A stretch of 64,000 bases of DNA from Tribonema minus (taxonomy: Eukaryota > Sar > Xanthophyceae > Tribonematales > Tribonemataceae), in NCBI GenBank assembly GCA_017506865.1, contig JAFCMP010000045.1, positions 1 through 64,000 on the forward strand. The letters are read 5' to 3'. Below the pieces are notes generated by a model. The model saw nothing but the letters and a program-made list of their open reading frames with translations, was not told where the DNA came from and searched no databases. A program made the position numbers and the translations under genes. Positions within the stretch are counted from its first letter, which is position 1, and each line of letters opens with the position of its first letter. This document shows positions 1 to 12,625 of this stretch, one piece after another.

Positions 1-1269
1 AGCTCGAGCCAGCAGTAGGTAGTGCATCCTGCACCCACCCTCTCCCTAGGACTGAACGTGAATGCGGCACAATAAGCTTAATCACAAAGTACAAATTGGT
101 GGCCTCAGGGATGCGCCTGTTGGCGGCTCCAGGGATCCGCCTGCTTATCCTCTATAGCAGAAGATGACATTGTCAATCTTGTGACTGTGACAACGACTAC
201 TTGAAGGGCCACCATGCGAGATGATTGCTCTTGCATTTGCATGGTATGATTGCCGAGATGTAGTGAGGCATTGCACGCATACATCAATTTATGACTTGCA
301 AGACGTTGCCTGCAATGGTGGCTTGCTGACAACAGCAGTGCAAGTGTCTTTTGGGCAGTGCAACTTGAAGTGCACTGCATATATGTGTACTCAGTGTTCA
401 GCACATCTACAAGTTACTGCTGTGTACTGGCGAACGGCCCGTGATGATGGCATTTGTGCATGCACAGCTTCTTCCACTAGCAGCAGACTGGGCTGATGTG
501 CAGAAACTTGAAGCGACAGGGACCAAGCCCCCACATCTGGTAGGTCCATGCGGAAACGCATTTGGAGGCAACGTATGCCAGAAAATGTTTGTTTCTTGTG
601 AATATTCACAAAACTAGTCAAAAGCAATTTCACTTATGAGAAACATGTTGCATACGTCTACATGCTTGCAAGTGGCAAAAAGCCTGAGGTTTGAAAAATA
701 CGTGCCGAAACACGTCACTTCTGGGCCATGGCAGCATAACTGCACACACACCACCACATCCATGCAAGCTAAATATTCCTAAGCCACAGGCGAAAAGGCC
801 AGCAAAAGCAGGGCAATATCTGGTGGAAGTTCAAGCTGCGTGACGTAATTTGTGTTCAGAACAGCAACCATGCAGGCTGAGGGCACGAGGAGGGCAACAA
901 CAGTCGGGCATAAAGTACTTGAACCACTGCGTTCGCTCAGCACGTTCTGGCTTCCTTTCACCCACTGGCATTTTTCATGATCACATGCAGCATTTACAAA
1001 GGCGCTACAGAGGGTCATCAGGCCATACTACGGCGTATCTAAGCACCACACAATGGCTGCATATGTATTTTTGAGCATCACATTAAAAATAATCATCAAT
1101 TGGGCGGTGTGCCAAAGGCCGGAAACCGGAAGTGGCGCAAACATCATGCACTCTCTACAGCAACCTTCAAGTTGACGCGGTCCATGTAGGAAGTCTATAG
1201 TATACATAATAAAGTATTTACGGGCGATGACACATGTCGTCCGCAAGCCGGGACGCAGCATCACATCTA
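1..1269. other. No supported gene
   Basis: Only short open frames on both strands, none with a recognisable domain or splice-consistent continuation. The right part is probably the 3' untranslated and downstream region of the minus-strand gene that ends at 1270. Confidence 0.4.
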
Positions 1270-2818
1270 CTACTTGGGGACCCCGCAGAGCGCGCCCGTC
1301 CACCCTCTGCGGCAACGACAGTAGTGCACCGTGCCGTCCTCGGCGCTGAAGCCAAGGGGCTGCGTGCAGCACGTGCCGCCATTCTTGCAGGGGTTCGGCT
1401 TGCACTTTGTCGGGTGGTTCTTGTAGAAGCACGCTGTGTAGGTGATGAACGCGTCTGCCAACTCCGATGATCCCTGCGCAGGCACGGCGGCAACGCGCAA
1501 GTCACGTGGGATGGGGGCCATGACATTGATGTCGACATGATGCGTAGCCGCGCTCGCATTGCGTCCGACTGAGTCAGCGGGCGCCGACATGAGCCTGCAG
1601 GGGCGCGGCGCTCATCGCACTCGCCGTAGGCATCGAACGCGATTGATCGCGGCAAGCGCGGTCAAGTCCATTGCATGCTCCAGATCAATCACGAAGCGGT
1701 GTGCATCAATGCTGAGCTCACCTGCAGGTACTCTTGACTGCGCAAACAGCACTTCTCGTTGATGTTGAGCGTTTCTGTCGGAGTGACGGAGCTCGAGTAG
1801 CCGCCGCGCAAGCCCGGCTCCCTGCTGGCGGCGCACTCGAATGCCGCAGCGCTTGCCGGCGTAGTTGCCGACCTCGCTGCAGTAACACCGCGCAGCTGCC
1901 GTTGACCACCTCGTCGGCGACGCCTCAGCGCGCATCGTGTTTGCACGGCTGTTGGCGACAGTGCGGAAGGACTTTGTGTGCGAGCGGCGCAACGGTGGGC
2001 ATCGGCAATGCGGTGTTTCAGAGCGGCAGCGGACCCACTGGCACTTCACTCCACTCGACTTGTTGCAAGGATCCTGAGTTGGAGAAAGTGGTAGGATGCA
2101 GGGCGCTCCGGTGTAGTCTGCCGTTGCACATGATGCGTTGGCGTCATCTCCCCCGTACGATAGGTTAAGCTTCTCGACCAGGGCGCTGGCATCCGAAGTG
2201 CTGGTGTCCCGCGAGTAGCTGGAAAGAGACAGAGGGGCCGCGGCGGGAAAAAGGGGCACGACCGTGAGACGCGCCCGTAAGACGCCTCGCGGCGCGCATC
2301 GTCTTCATCCACTGCGAGAGCGGCACCCGCGTGTTGGCCCCCGAGTTCAAGTTGCGCGGCCGCCAATTTTTCTCGAATGTTCGCATCGCGTCACACTCAC
2401 CCCGGGGGACAGCAGACGGCGACTGGCGGACAGCCGCCGCGCAGGCCCTGGAGCTGGACACTCACTTTCATGCCCTTCCCGCACCCGGGCTTCGCCGCCG
2501 CGACTGCACATTTCCGGATTAGCGCGGGCAGGTGACCCGCAGGGATCGGTACGCGCGATCGGTACGCGGCCCCATCATCACAAGCGAACGTCCGCCGCGA
2601 AGTTCAACACCTGGCAGTAGTATTTTACCTGCGTCTTCTTCGGCAGATGCCGCGGTAGTGACCGACCACGCCAGCAGCAGGGCGCCGAATTGCGGATGAT
2701 GCGCTGCGACGGAGGCTCGGCGAGCGACACAAATCGTGCGAGCCGGCGGGAAGTACGGTAGTAGAACGTCATTCAAGTTGCAAAAACTGAAGGATTCTCG
2801 TGAGACAGAGCAAGCCAC
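1270..2818 (-). CDS. Secreted cysteine-rich protein with C-terminal EGF-like domain (multi-exon)
   Basis: Unrecognised family; the C-terminus is an EGF-like domain. The last exon (about 1608-1270) encodes a CKPNPCKNGGTCC start, then YCRCRRGWTGALCG and a stop two codons later, the usual six-cysteine EGF spacing. The first exon (to about 2629) contains the hydrophobic stretch FGALLLAWSVTTAASA followed by acidic residues, a likely signal peptide with cleavage after ASA. Phase-compatible splices follow: donor at 2628, acceptor before about 2508, donor at about 2401 (GTGAGTG), acceptor TTTCCAG near 2224. The middle exons encode cysteine-rich sequence with NxS sites (NLSYGGDDANASC) and CxC pairs (CYCSEVGNYAGKRC). 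The frame between about 1900 and 1720 is ambiguous, so an intron there may be missed. A duplicated 0.7-kb cassette lies about 100 bp upstream. Extracellular or cell-wall role is inference; start codon 2818 is the first Met and uncertain. Confidence 0.5.
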
Positions 2819-2920
2819 TTACCATCTGCCAGAGTCAAGACCTGATGGCATCGTGACTCACAACTTCATTCTGGGAGAGACAACTTCTTAAAGTTGCACT
2901 TGCAAGAGTCTCGACGCTGC

Positions 2921-3675
2921 CTTGATTACGTAGCGGCCGAGGAGGTTGACGCGAAGCGTATGCGAGCATACGTATTTGAGCTGCAGCCTGCCGCCTCACC
3001 TCACCTCATTACATTCTTTTTTCTACAACTGCAGCACACTTCAAACATGAAGTTCACGCTTTTAACAACGCTTAAAAAAACAAAAGGCTTTGTTTTTTCC
3101 GCCTCAGGCAGTACATTCGGCACACCTCAGACGCGGCAGTACATAGTCGCAGCTGCTCGTTTCCTACCTCCACAGCGCCCAGCCTCCGGCCCTTGGGTTT
3201 CAAATCGGGTGATGTGGAAGTTGCACTTGAAGTCAACTCAAAGGCAGCTTCAAATGCACTGGCAAGTGCAACAGCATCAGCAGCAGCGCCCTTACGTACC
3301 AGCCGCAGTACTCCTTACCTCACCCGTCTATCAAAAGCCACGAGCGTGCCACCTGGCATATTCTTCGCACCTGGCATATCTTGAAGTGAGGTTTTCTTCA
3401 TTACAAGTCGCCGCGCGCATAGAGGTGAGATGGTGGTCTTGCACTTCTGGTAGTGAAGAGGGGGTGCTGTAAAACGCACGTTTGGCGCCGCTGATGCTGC
3501 GAGTGAAGTCTACAAGGCACTCGCCCAACGCAAAGCACTGTCTGGCCGTCCCGCCCGCGCATCCTTAACTGCTGCACGCCGCCTGTGGTAGCACCCCGTC
3601 CGGCACTGTAAGGGCAGCACACTGTGGCACCCATTCAGCAACCATGTTTTCAAGCAGCACACGCTCCAATCCACA
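2921..3675 (-). repeat. Upstream cassette, copy A
   Basis: About 755 bp that matches 8611-9308 in the same orientation, with small indels and roughly 85-90 percent identity by eye. It starts at CTTGATTACGTAGCGGCCGA and ends near CCAATCCACA. Both copies lie directly 5' of a minus-strand gene (EGF-like gene here, PPR-SMR gene for copy B). No terminal inverted repeats or target-site duplication were found. It may be a duplicated promoter/5' exon or a short mobile element. Confidence 0.7.
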
Positions 3676-4740
3676 AAATTTTGAGCTCAATTCTGGGCGC
3701 TGCCGCCAGTAGCCCAGGCCTGCACGAAACTGTTCATCGTTAGGACCATTCTGGCAGAGACACGGGAGGCCTCAAAGTGGGTCTGGTCGTGTAGAGGCAG
3801 TAGCTTAGGCACTTTGGTGCAGCATGATACTGGGGACCAATCAGGGTTTCAGTGGGGTTTGGTGGGGTTGCGTTGGACTCTTCGTAGCAACAGCATTGAT
3901 ATTCTTAGCACCAGTGCCTGGTGCCCAGTGATCACTTTGCCTAGAGGCGTGATTCAGACGTACGTACGTGTCAGCATGGTCCTCAGTTCTGGGCGCTGTC
4001 AAAGGGCGACCCAGGCCTGCATAGATCTATTCTAAGATGGGACAAGTGCCTCACGGCTGGGCAACCCTAAGTAGGGTTTGGTTGTGGGGTGTTACTAGTA
4101 GTGTGAAAAGGGGGAAGCCTGTTTGCATTCGAGTCTCTCTTCGGAGAAGGAATGTTGCATTGAGTGCACATCCAAAGAGATGGCATTTCGCACCCCTAGC
4201 GAAGCGAATAAAAGTACATGTCTGTGGGGCGTGCTGTTTGCATTTGAGTCGCTATGCCAAGAAGGAGTGCTGCTGCAGCAAGTGCATTCCGAGATGAGGG
4301 GCTCTTTGCGCCCCATTGGCACGCGAAATTAAAAATAGCACACAATGGCGTATCTGCAATGCACCCCAGGCTTTCATCTGCAAAGGCTAAAATAGCCTGA
4401 TGTACTGGAAGTTTTTGTCTGGTGCGCTTCATGACAGGCAATTGCAAACATCAGCGACGGTTCAAGATGCGCATGCTACGCTGGTCTCTTGCAATTGGTG
4501 CGATAGGACTGGTGTCGTCAATTAAATGGACAGGTGCTCATCCTTGAGGGCAATACGCAGTGTGATGGGCCTGATGAGTCAAATGCAACGCAACATTGAA
4601 ATGTCTATCGCAGACAAATTTCAAGCACCTGTTTGTGAAGCCATCATAGAGGTGCAGGCACGCACGCACTGCATGATTGCCATTTGGAGCCTGAAACTTC
4701 AGGAGTAACTGATGTGGATGGTGCACATGCACAGCTGATG
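3676..4740. other. Intergenic region without supported gene
   Basis: Separates the cassette from the 3' end of the PPR-SMR gene. Apart from the diverged tandem dimer at 4117-4335 nothing is recognised; open frames are short and lack domain signals. Confidence 0.4.
4117..4335. repeat. Diverged tandem dimer, unit ~113 bp
   Basis: Two related halves: the first begins GCCTGTTTGCATTCGAGTC at 4117, the second GTGCTGTTTGCATTTGAGTC at 4231. Both run through a similar GAAGGA...TGCA...GCGAA order and end in an A/T-rich GCGAATAAAAG or GCGAAATTAAAA tail. TTCGAGTC resembles a tRNA B box, so a dimeric SINE is possible but unproven. Confidence 0.45.
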
Positions 4741-7700
4741 TCATTGAGCTGAATCAGATGGCGACGGGCTGCTCGCACTCAGTTTTACCGGCGGCACATA
4801 GAGTACGCCATGATCACCATTGGGATGCAAGCGAGGTATGCCCTGAGACCTAAGGGTGTCACATACTGCCCCGAGTAGCTGGCCATCACCTTGCCCTGTG
4901 ATGATGTACAGCGGAGCTTGGCGCCTGGTGGCACAGTCTTGTCGCAGCCGTACTTCATGCCGTATTGCAGCTTGACCTGTGGCTGGATTCAGCCCGTGCA
5001 GATCCACCTAACAACACAGATCAGACAGTGACCCTTTGAGCAACACTCCTTAATTGAGTACAATAATTGGATTTTGAAGGCAAGAAATGAAAGCTGCTTC
5101 TTGCACGAGCGTGAGCATGCAGCCGAATCAAGGCCTCACAAAAATATGGAAGCGCCAAGGCAACTAATAGTATTCAAAGACGGCCCTTGAACTAGAAGGT
5201 GCTATGCACCTGCAAAGCAACAAGTGACGCCAGGCTTTGTGCTTGGTCGAATAGAGACAGGAATGCCAAATGGTGCAAATTAGGTGCTCAACTTGTGATA
5301 TCATGCCACTCAGTGAATGCTCATATGAGCGCAAGACAAGCAAGCTGGCACTCAGTCTGGCGTTTTCCAGAAAGAAAGAAAGCTATAAGTCATGCAGAGC
5401 GACTTTAATGTGAGTAGCTAGCGAAGAGAGATTCAGCAGCATAAGCCCTTTATAATAAATTACGACAATGGAAGAAGTTGAAGTAATGATTGCAGAAAAT
5501 ACTACATGTTGCAGTACCTCTGTTGCATCCAAATATCTGATTTCATGCATGGCATTCATCACGAGTGAAAGCATTGGCCATGTGCAGTTGTCACAGTGGT
5601 CATCACGAAAAGTGTGCGATTCAATCATTGACGCTCATGATCGTACTTGCAACGCCCTGCCATTGACGCTCATAATCGTACTTTGGAACGCCCTACGTTT
5701 CCATTGCCTTTGACAGAACAGATGGCAAGAGCACCTTTGCTTTACTGCAGTTCCAGCGCAAGTCAACATGCACTTCAGGAAGGGTTGCGGCATGGGCAGT
5801 TGAGCACTGACAGTGCACAAATGTGGATTCGACTCTGTGGGTACTTACTATGATTCCCTTCGTTGGCACCTTGCCAGATGCAAGCATGATGACGGTTTTT
5901 CGCCACGGCTTGTACGGATTGATTGTCCCCGATGACAGAGCATCAGCGTAGAGCTCATCTGCTTTCTTGACATCACCAAGTGCATCTGCGGCATGAATGA
6001 TGCCTTTCCATGTGTCCATCATTGGTTGTACCCCATCAGCATTCATCCTGTCAATGATGAGCGCTGCCTCATCCAGGCGCCCCACAGCAACGTATGCCTT
6101 CATGACACTGATCGGGCAAGAGAAGCACCGGCATGGCAGAAGATTGGCTGTCAAATACTGTGTAATCATACTTGCTGCTGCACACAGCCTCATACTGTGA
6201 GTGCGCCAAACTTCACTGCAGCATTTGGTGGAGTCTCAGAGCAGTGATGCAGCTCATAAAAGGAATATTTGGACGCAAAGGGAATACATCTAATGTTGCA
6301 GAAAGGCTTCAGTGGCTGTGAGTGCACATGCCATAAGGGCGTCGAGTTTGTCGAATGATTTTAAACCTGGTTGTCGGAATCTACAGACTCCGAGATACAT
6401 ACATCAATGCAATGTACTGAAGGCGAGGCAGCTGCTATGTGCACAGCAATGAAGTTGTTTTGGAGTGAGCGGACCAGACGGCAGGAAAGAGAAAGGCCCT
6501 CAACTTCCATCAAAAGCACGGTCCAGTCTGAGCCTCTCTCAAGTGTTACCCCTTGTGACGTGCACACACGCAGTGTGAGAGGTGAGCGCAAACACTATGA
6601 ACAGTGTAGACCGAAGCTGGGTTGTGTCACACACCTGTAGAAATTGTCGTAAACTGGAACAACAATCAGCATGCATGTCGCACATCATCAATTGTTAACA
6701 AATAAAATGAGATCGTTGCTCTTGCACTGCTATTGGGCCATAGGCTGTAAGGTGTACTGCCATGCACAATTTTACACACCTGTTGAAGCTGATGGCATCC
6801 GGCTTGACGGCAGCAGACTGGACCATCTCCGCAAGCACTCCCTCTGCCTTGTCCGGCTGCCTCGCTGTTGCATAGCAGTTGATCAGTGCATTGTAGGTCC
6901 TGTTGTTGGGGGCCAGCTGGCGATCGCGCGTCTCACTCCAGATGCCCTCAGCAATGCGTACCTCCCCCGCTTTCCCAGCATTATCCAGCAGAGTGGTCAT
7001 GATGACAAGATCGGGCAGTACTCCGCCAATTGCGAGCATTTCCCCATACCATGCCATCATTTCGGCTACCTGACCCGCTTTACCGATGGCATCCAAGAGC
7101 GCGCCCCAGCTCCGTATATTCGGTTGCATACCCTGCAGCAAGAAGTGCGCACCGATCTTAGCACACAAGGCTCATTGAAGCTACGCATGTCGTTGAATGC
7201 TGGGTGTACAACACAGCATGGCCACTTGACATATTGTTTCATAAGTAGCAAAAATCTACATCGGCTGTAAAGGCCAAGTGTGTACCTAAGGCCCGCACTA
7301 AGTGCAACACAGGATTTTTTACAACACATACAAAGCGCGCTCAACATCCCTGCACATAAGTCACTGGACAACAAGACGATTGCATGCGACAGTCTTTGTG
7401 CCGCCACAATATGCGTCAACATGAAAAGTTCTTCAACACATCCCGTCCACAGTAATGTCGCAGACATGCGAGAAAAAGCCCCTTAAGCCTGGAATGCGGT
7501 GAACGATACGCTAACTCTAACCCCTAACCTACCAAAAACCTCAAGAAATCTATAGCTACATGTTATCCATCACATTCTGCAGCCTGGCTCAACGACATGT
7601 TGAATACCTGAACAAGCTCTGTATTACTGCAAACCATGCGATTATGGCAGCAAGATGACAGTAGAAATGACGCACAGGGTTAATTCAAGGCCTTGAGCAA

Positions 7701-8649
7701 TGCTGCTACCTACACAAACATCTGATTCCATCACCATTACCTGATCCCGCGCACTCTGAAACATGCTGATGGCCTTGGCCGAGTCTCCCTTCGTCACGCA
7801 AACCTTCATTGCAGCATTGTAATGCCGAATGTCAGGCACAGGACCCTTGTCTTGCATACGCTGCAGGAACTCCAAGGCTTGCTCGCTGCCGCCCCTGTCG
7901 CCAGCACGCATCCCACTCTTGCCGCGGGCACATGCCACTATCAGAACAAGATAGTCTAAATCAGTGGGGCTGAAGTTGCGCTGTTCCATCTCGTCAATCA
8001 GGTGCAGTGCGGCATTGAGCCGCCCGTCTTTGCCGAGTGCTTGCAGCACAGTGCCGCGTGCACGGAGAGTCCAGCCAAACCCCTCCCGCTCCATCTTGTG
8101 CAGCAGCTCCAAAGCTACAAGGGGTAGCTCTTTTGCGTGCGCATGTATGGCGAGCTCGTAGTCATGGAAGGTTACGGCTCCTGAACCCTGCAACTGTCTC
8201 AGTGCAATCATGGCGTGCTGGGGCTGATGATTGTAGGCCATGGTGCCGAGAAGCGCCCTCACTTCCAGAGCAGTGGGCTCCTCAATGCTCCTGAAGATTT
8301 GAAGAGCATCATTCCATTTCTTTCTTCTGCCTAGAGCGTGTATGCTACGGGCCGATGAGCTTGATGGAGACGTCTTGCCTCCACGTGTAATGTGCTGCTG
8401 TCGCGTTGTAGAATGGCTGGCAATGCCGTGCTCGTGCGAGGCTCGCTGCAAGACAGTCACTTGATGAGGGTGCCGGTGCAACGGCTCCCGTGCTGCAGCC
8501 CCAGGGTTACGAGCATCTCCGCTGAAGGTGTGCCTCCTCACAAAAAAAGCCCATGCTGTTCGCGTTGGAGGAGAGAGGGCAACTCGAGTTGGTGCGCCAC
8601 TGCCAGTACTCTTGACTACGTAGCGGCCGAGGAGGTTGACGCGAAGCAT
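4741..8649 (-). CDS. PPR-SMR protein, four exons, ~595 aa
   Basis: Exons 8649-7741, 7132-6780, 6107-5849 and 5007-4741 join with agreeing phases (0, 2, 0) at GT-AG sites. The protein begins with an Arg/Ser/Ala-rich segment of about 90 residues that resembles an organelle transit peptide, then carries tandem pentatricopeptide repeats (for example ALHLIDEMEQRNFSPTDLDY, TYNALINCYATARQPDKAEG, and FNSVMKAYVAVGRLDEA across the exon 2-3 junction). It ends in a Smr domain of about 85 residues with the VDLHGLN and IITGQG motifs and a final HGVLYVP. PPR-SMR proteins bind organelle RNA, and the Smr domain can act as an endonuclease; a chloroplast or mitochondrial RNA-processing role is inferred from the family. 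The only early Met lies in cassette copy B, so the first 13 codons (MLRVNLLGRYVVK) derive from repeat DNA. An upstream exon cannot be excluded. Confidence 0.88.
5628..5692. repeat. Short tandem duplication in PPR-SMR intron 3
   Basis: Two ~33-bp units, each starting CATTGACGCTCAT, continuing with ATCGTACTT and ending AACGCCCT, with a few differences. Intronic; no function suggested. Confidence 0.75.
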
Positions 8650-9308
8650 ACGAGCATACGATTTGAGCTGCAGCCTGCCACCTCACCACTCACTGACCAT
8701 TACTTTTTTCATTCAGCACACTTCAAACATGAAGTTCGCACAACCTGAAAACGGGTTTTTCTCGCCTCTGGTACATTCGGCACACCTCAGACGCGGCAGT
8801 ACATAGTCGCGGATGCTCGTTTCCTACATCTTCAGCCCCAGCCACCGGCCCTTGGGTTTCAAATCGGGTGATGTGGAAGTTGCAATTCAAGGCTAGCTAT
8901 GCAGCACTGGCTAGTGCAACAGCATCAGCAGCAGCGCCCCCACGTACCAGCCGCAGTACTCCTCACCTCGCCACTCTATCGTAAGAAGACACGAGCGTGT
9001 CACCTGGCATAGTATTTGCACCTGGCATATCTTGAATGAGGTATTCTTCACAACAAGTCGCCGCATAGAGGTGAGATGGTGGTGTGGCACTTCTGGTAGT
9101 GAAGAGGGGATGCCGTGAAACCCACGGTTGGCGCCGCTGATGCTGCCAGTAAAGTCTACAAGACATTCACTGTCTGGCCCGCATCCTTAACCGCGAACGG
9201 CGCTGCATGCCGCCTGCGGTAGCACCTCGTCCCGCACTGCAAGGGGCAGTGCACCCAACCAGCAACCATGCCAACCATGATTTAATGCAGCACACGTACC
9301 AATTCACA
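8611..9308 (-). repeat. Upstream cassette, copy B (supplies PPR-SMR start codon)
   Basis: About 698-bp counterpart of 2921-3675. Relative to copy A a small indel creates ATGCTTCGC on the minus strand at 8649. The open frame then crosses the cassette edge at 8611 straight into PPR-SMR coding sequence. Both copies have TACGTA(G/A)TCAAG at this edge, so a GT donor inside the cassette is an alternative to read-through. Confidence 0.7.
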
Positions 9309-9827
9309 TAGGCATGCCACAGTGTGGGCAAGTTTTCATGACTGAGATGGAGGTGCTGCAGTCACTGTCAGCTCCGTGCCCAGGTGAGGCCATCAACGAT
9401 CGTGAATATAGCGCACTTGCCAAGCGCCAGAGCAATTGCTGCCTGCCCGCGAAAAAATTACATAGAACGGTTCATGGCTTGATCAGACAAAAGTGCTGGG
9501 CTTGTGGCACGGCCGGCTTTAAGCTTATTCAGGCGTGTTTAACTTAAAGTACGACGCAGTCAAAAAGTCTCTGCGAACAATCTGACTGCATTTGTACTCC
9601 AACAACCCCGTTGGCTTCTCTAGGCTTTTTGCAAAGCACACTAAAGCAAACCAGAATGCAACGCATTTTGTCTTGCATCATTGATTGCACATACACATGT
9701 ATGTGCCCCTGCCCGCTGCCTTCAATTTCGCGAATGCATGCAGCACATGTGCAGTGAAGCATGCGAGGCCCACACACTGCAATTTCTTCCACCAGTGATA
9801 GCAGGCACACCACGTGCCTGACTCATT
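9309..9827. other. No confident gene
   Basis: A 77-codon plus-strand frame (9314-9547) has several cysteines but no recognisable fold, no repeat elsewhere and no clear splice context. The rest shows no coding signal. Confidence 0.35.
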
Positions 9828-12625
9828 GAGGCACTATGCAGTCCAGATATGCGACCGGAGCACACTGTTGTAAATATCTGGTAGAGATGCTGAAGGTGCC
9901 ATAGCCGATTGCCCATGCTACCCCGTACGTTGTGCAATCACTGTGGTACAGCAACAGCAGGGGTCACAACTACCGCGCTTTCACAGCGACAAATACCCAC
10001 CAATCCCTCCCTCCTGACCGACAGGCACCTGAGAACTGGTACTTCAGGAGTTTTCATGGAAGTTTCACCACAGTCACTGGTTGTGCCGATCAGCTGAATT
10101 GCTTGGGGCGTTTAATGACACTTCTGAAGTATGTAATTACACAAAGCTCTCCACATGGGCTCAACACAAACACCACATGTCCTGCAGCATAGTACAGCTG
10201 CAACGGCCCAATGCATGCGGCCTCCCATGCAACCACGTTCCATACCAAATGATGTACCACTCCGTCTGCAGCCTGGGCATGTTATGATCTGTGCCATGCC
10301 TGCGGCGGCCTCAGGCTGCGGCAGCATCCCAGTGCAATTCCACGCCTCTTGCAGCTCTTACTTGCCGCTTTCGCGCGGGACAGTCAGAGTGACTGTATGA
10401 TGCCTGCAGCATCACGTTTGTGTGGCATGAGCGTGGATGGCGCTAAAACACGCTGCTGTGGCAGTGCTCAAGTCCTTGACTCAGGGGTTCTTGGCGAAAT
10501 TGGGTGCCACCTGCACGCGCCAAAAGAAGTGGGAGAGGAGAATGGGGGTGAGGGGGGGGGGGCTGCTGAGGGCAGCGCGCTGCAGAACGATTCGCGGAGC
10601 ACTGAAGCAGACGCTGCCGTAAATGTGGACAGTTGTGCAATTGAATTAAAATAAATGGATGCAAAGCGCATATCATACTGCTCTCAACCAGCTTGCAAGG
10701 TGCCCATCGAACAGTAATGCCTGGCGACGCAGTGAAGCATCTCTGCATTCTGGGTTTGCAAGTTGCGCATGTCCACCCACATGTGCCGACGCAAGTGCAT
10801 TGCACAAGTCTTGATAGTGCCATGCCTCAACAATGACTGGGCGCACACGTGCAACAGGCTGCTGCTGCACAAACGGGTAGGCGACCAGTGCGTGATGCAT
10901 GCCTGGAGCATGAGTGTGCGGCATTGTCATGAAGCTGCTGCAGTGCTTCCCATGTTCTCTCACCATGAATGTATGGACATTAACATGAACTTGTGTGATC
11001 ACTTGGCTGCGCAGCTCTGTGCGCCTGTGGTGGACCACAAGCTCCCGTAGGGTCGTCAACAATGGTCGGGTTCAAGTTGAAGAAGCTGCTCATGACACAC
11101 AAAGATGATGGTGCGCAATATGTAGTCGGTGCCGGGCTGGCATGCACACACGAGCAGTGCTCTTACTGTACCGTGGTGCATGATGCAGCATGCACAGCGG
11201 TAGGGATGAATCATCGATCGTGTAATTTGCACGGATGCGAAACCAATTTGTACATGTACAAGAACTCACTGCTGTTGGACATTTGCAGTAGTGCGACACT
11301 CTGTCTGGTGACACTCAGTAACAGGCTGAAAGCATTGATGACTAACAACCCATCTCACAATTACTTTGTTGAGGTGCAATCAACAGCAATCCTCTTTCTG
11401 TTGGCGCGCTCCGTAACATGCTGTAGGCACAACTAACTAACAACCCATCTCACAATTACTTTGGTGAGGTGCAATTAACAGCAGTTCAGAGGATGGTGAA
11501 GACTCACAATTACATCAAGATCAAGCCAGGACCCGTCCTCTGCTTCCTCCTCCTCGTCATACTCCAGCCCGCCGCCGCACTCGTTGCCATGAGCGCCTGC
11601 AAAACACACATGCACAGGCTCTCTGTGAATTTGACCTTAAAAGGAGTCATCACACAGAAGTTCAGGACACTGCGCGTGGTGTCACTGCCACCCACTTCGG
11701 ATCTTGCAGCACCTCAATACCTGCACATTATCAAACCGCACTCAGCAAGCCATCTGCATACTCCAAATTATCAACGATGGCAGATATTATCTTTTTCGGC
11801 AGCTGCGCAGTACTCGAGCGAATGCCTACACCTCGGGCCAAACATAGCAATGCTCATGACTCATTGAGAGCTGCAACTGGAATTATCTGTGCTTGCGTTT
11901 TCTGCATCTGCCCTGTTCCCATGTGCCAGTACGCAGAAGTGCAAAGTGGTGGGTGTTACAGCAGCCCTCGACTCCCAGTGCGATCAACGGTTTCCACATG
12001 GAGCACCAGCAGCAGTGATACAGACACAGGGACCTGAACGGCCAGGTAGCATTGCTCTTCAAATGAATCATATGTGCAGATCAAACCATTCCTGACAGTG
12101 CAGCGCACAGTCCGCCGGGTGGCTGGGCAAGCGCACTGCCTCATTGCACTGATAAACCGGTGCCTGCACTGCTGTAGCGACAAGTTATTAATGATGTTCT
12201 GCCACAGGAGGCTCTATGTCGTTATGTGCAGCAACACGAGCAATGGCATTGACCACACCTCCAACTCCTGTCTCTTCAAGCTCAATTGCGACAGCTATTT
12301 AAAAGTGCACTGTTGGAGTATGGACCTCACTCATATTCTTAGTGTATGATTCGTGTCAGCACTGATTAGTTGCATGTTACGTGATGAAGTACTTGCGACT
12401 ACATGGTGAGAATGGTCGTTACATAACGGTTACATTTCTCTGGATTCTATTAGTAAATACTACTGTTCGTTGTTCTGGTCTGGCGCGGCACCTTCGCTGG
12501 CGCCTGCGGGCTGCCTGCGGCAGGTCTACGTTTGTCTCCTCTCTGCACGGTCTGTGCGTATTCCCAAGTAACACCTGAGCCAGTCGTGCTGCCGCTGACA
12601 GTGCTGCCCTCCCTGAGTTTTGGGG
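9828..12625 (-). pseudogene. Segmental duplication copy A: decayed multi-exon gene of unknown function
   Basis: Collinear with 44458-47975. Compared with that copy it lacks about 240 bp near 11100 (holding two exon candidates) and about 800 bp near 11790 (holding one). It has a frame-changing extra base in the shared exon near 11040 and an extra ~250 bp at about 12310-12565. The block 11491-11784 is much better conserved than the rest and keeps the acidic exon (11596-11508, minus: ECGGGLEYDEEEE then AEDGSWLDLDV). The left part also contains the start of the GSTVSGSTTGSG exon at its far end, directly abutting the DNA methyltransferase remnant. The loss of exons argues for a pseudogene; function unknown. 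Confidence 0.6.
11341..11485. repeat. Local tandem duplication in copy A, period ~95 bp
   Basis: ACTAACAACCCATCTCACAA occurs at 11341 and 11436, each followed by TTACTTTG and GAGGTGCAAT. Copy B at 46263 has a single unit, so the duplication arose after the two segments separated. Confidence 0.7.
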
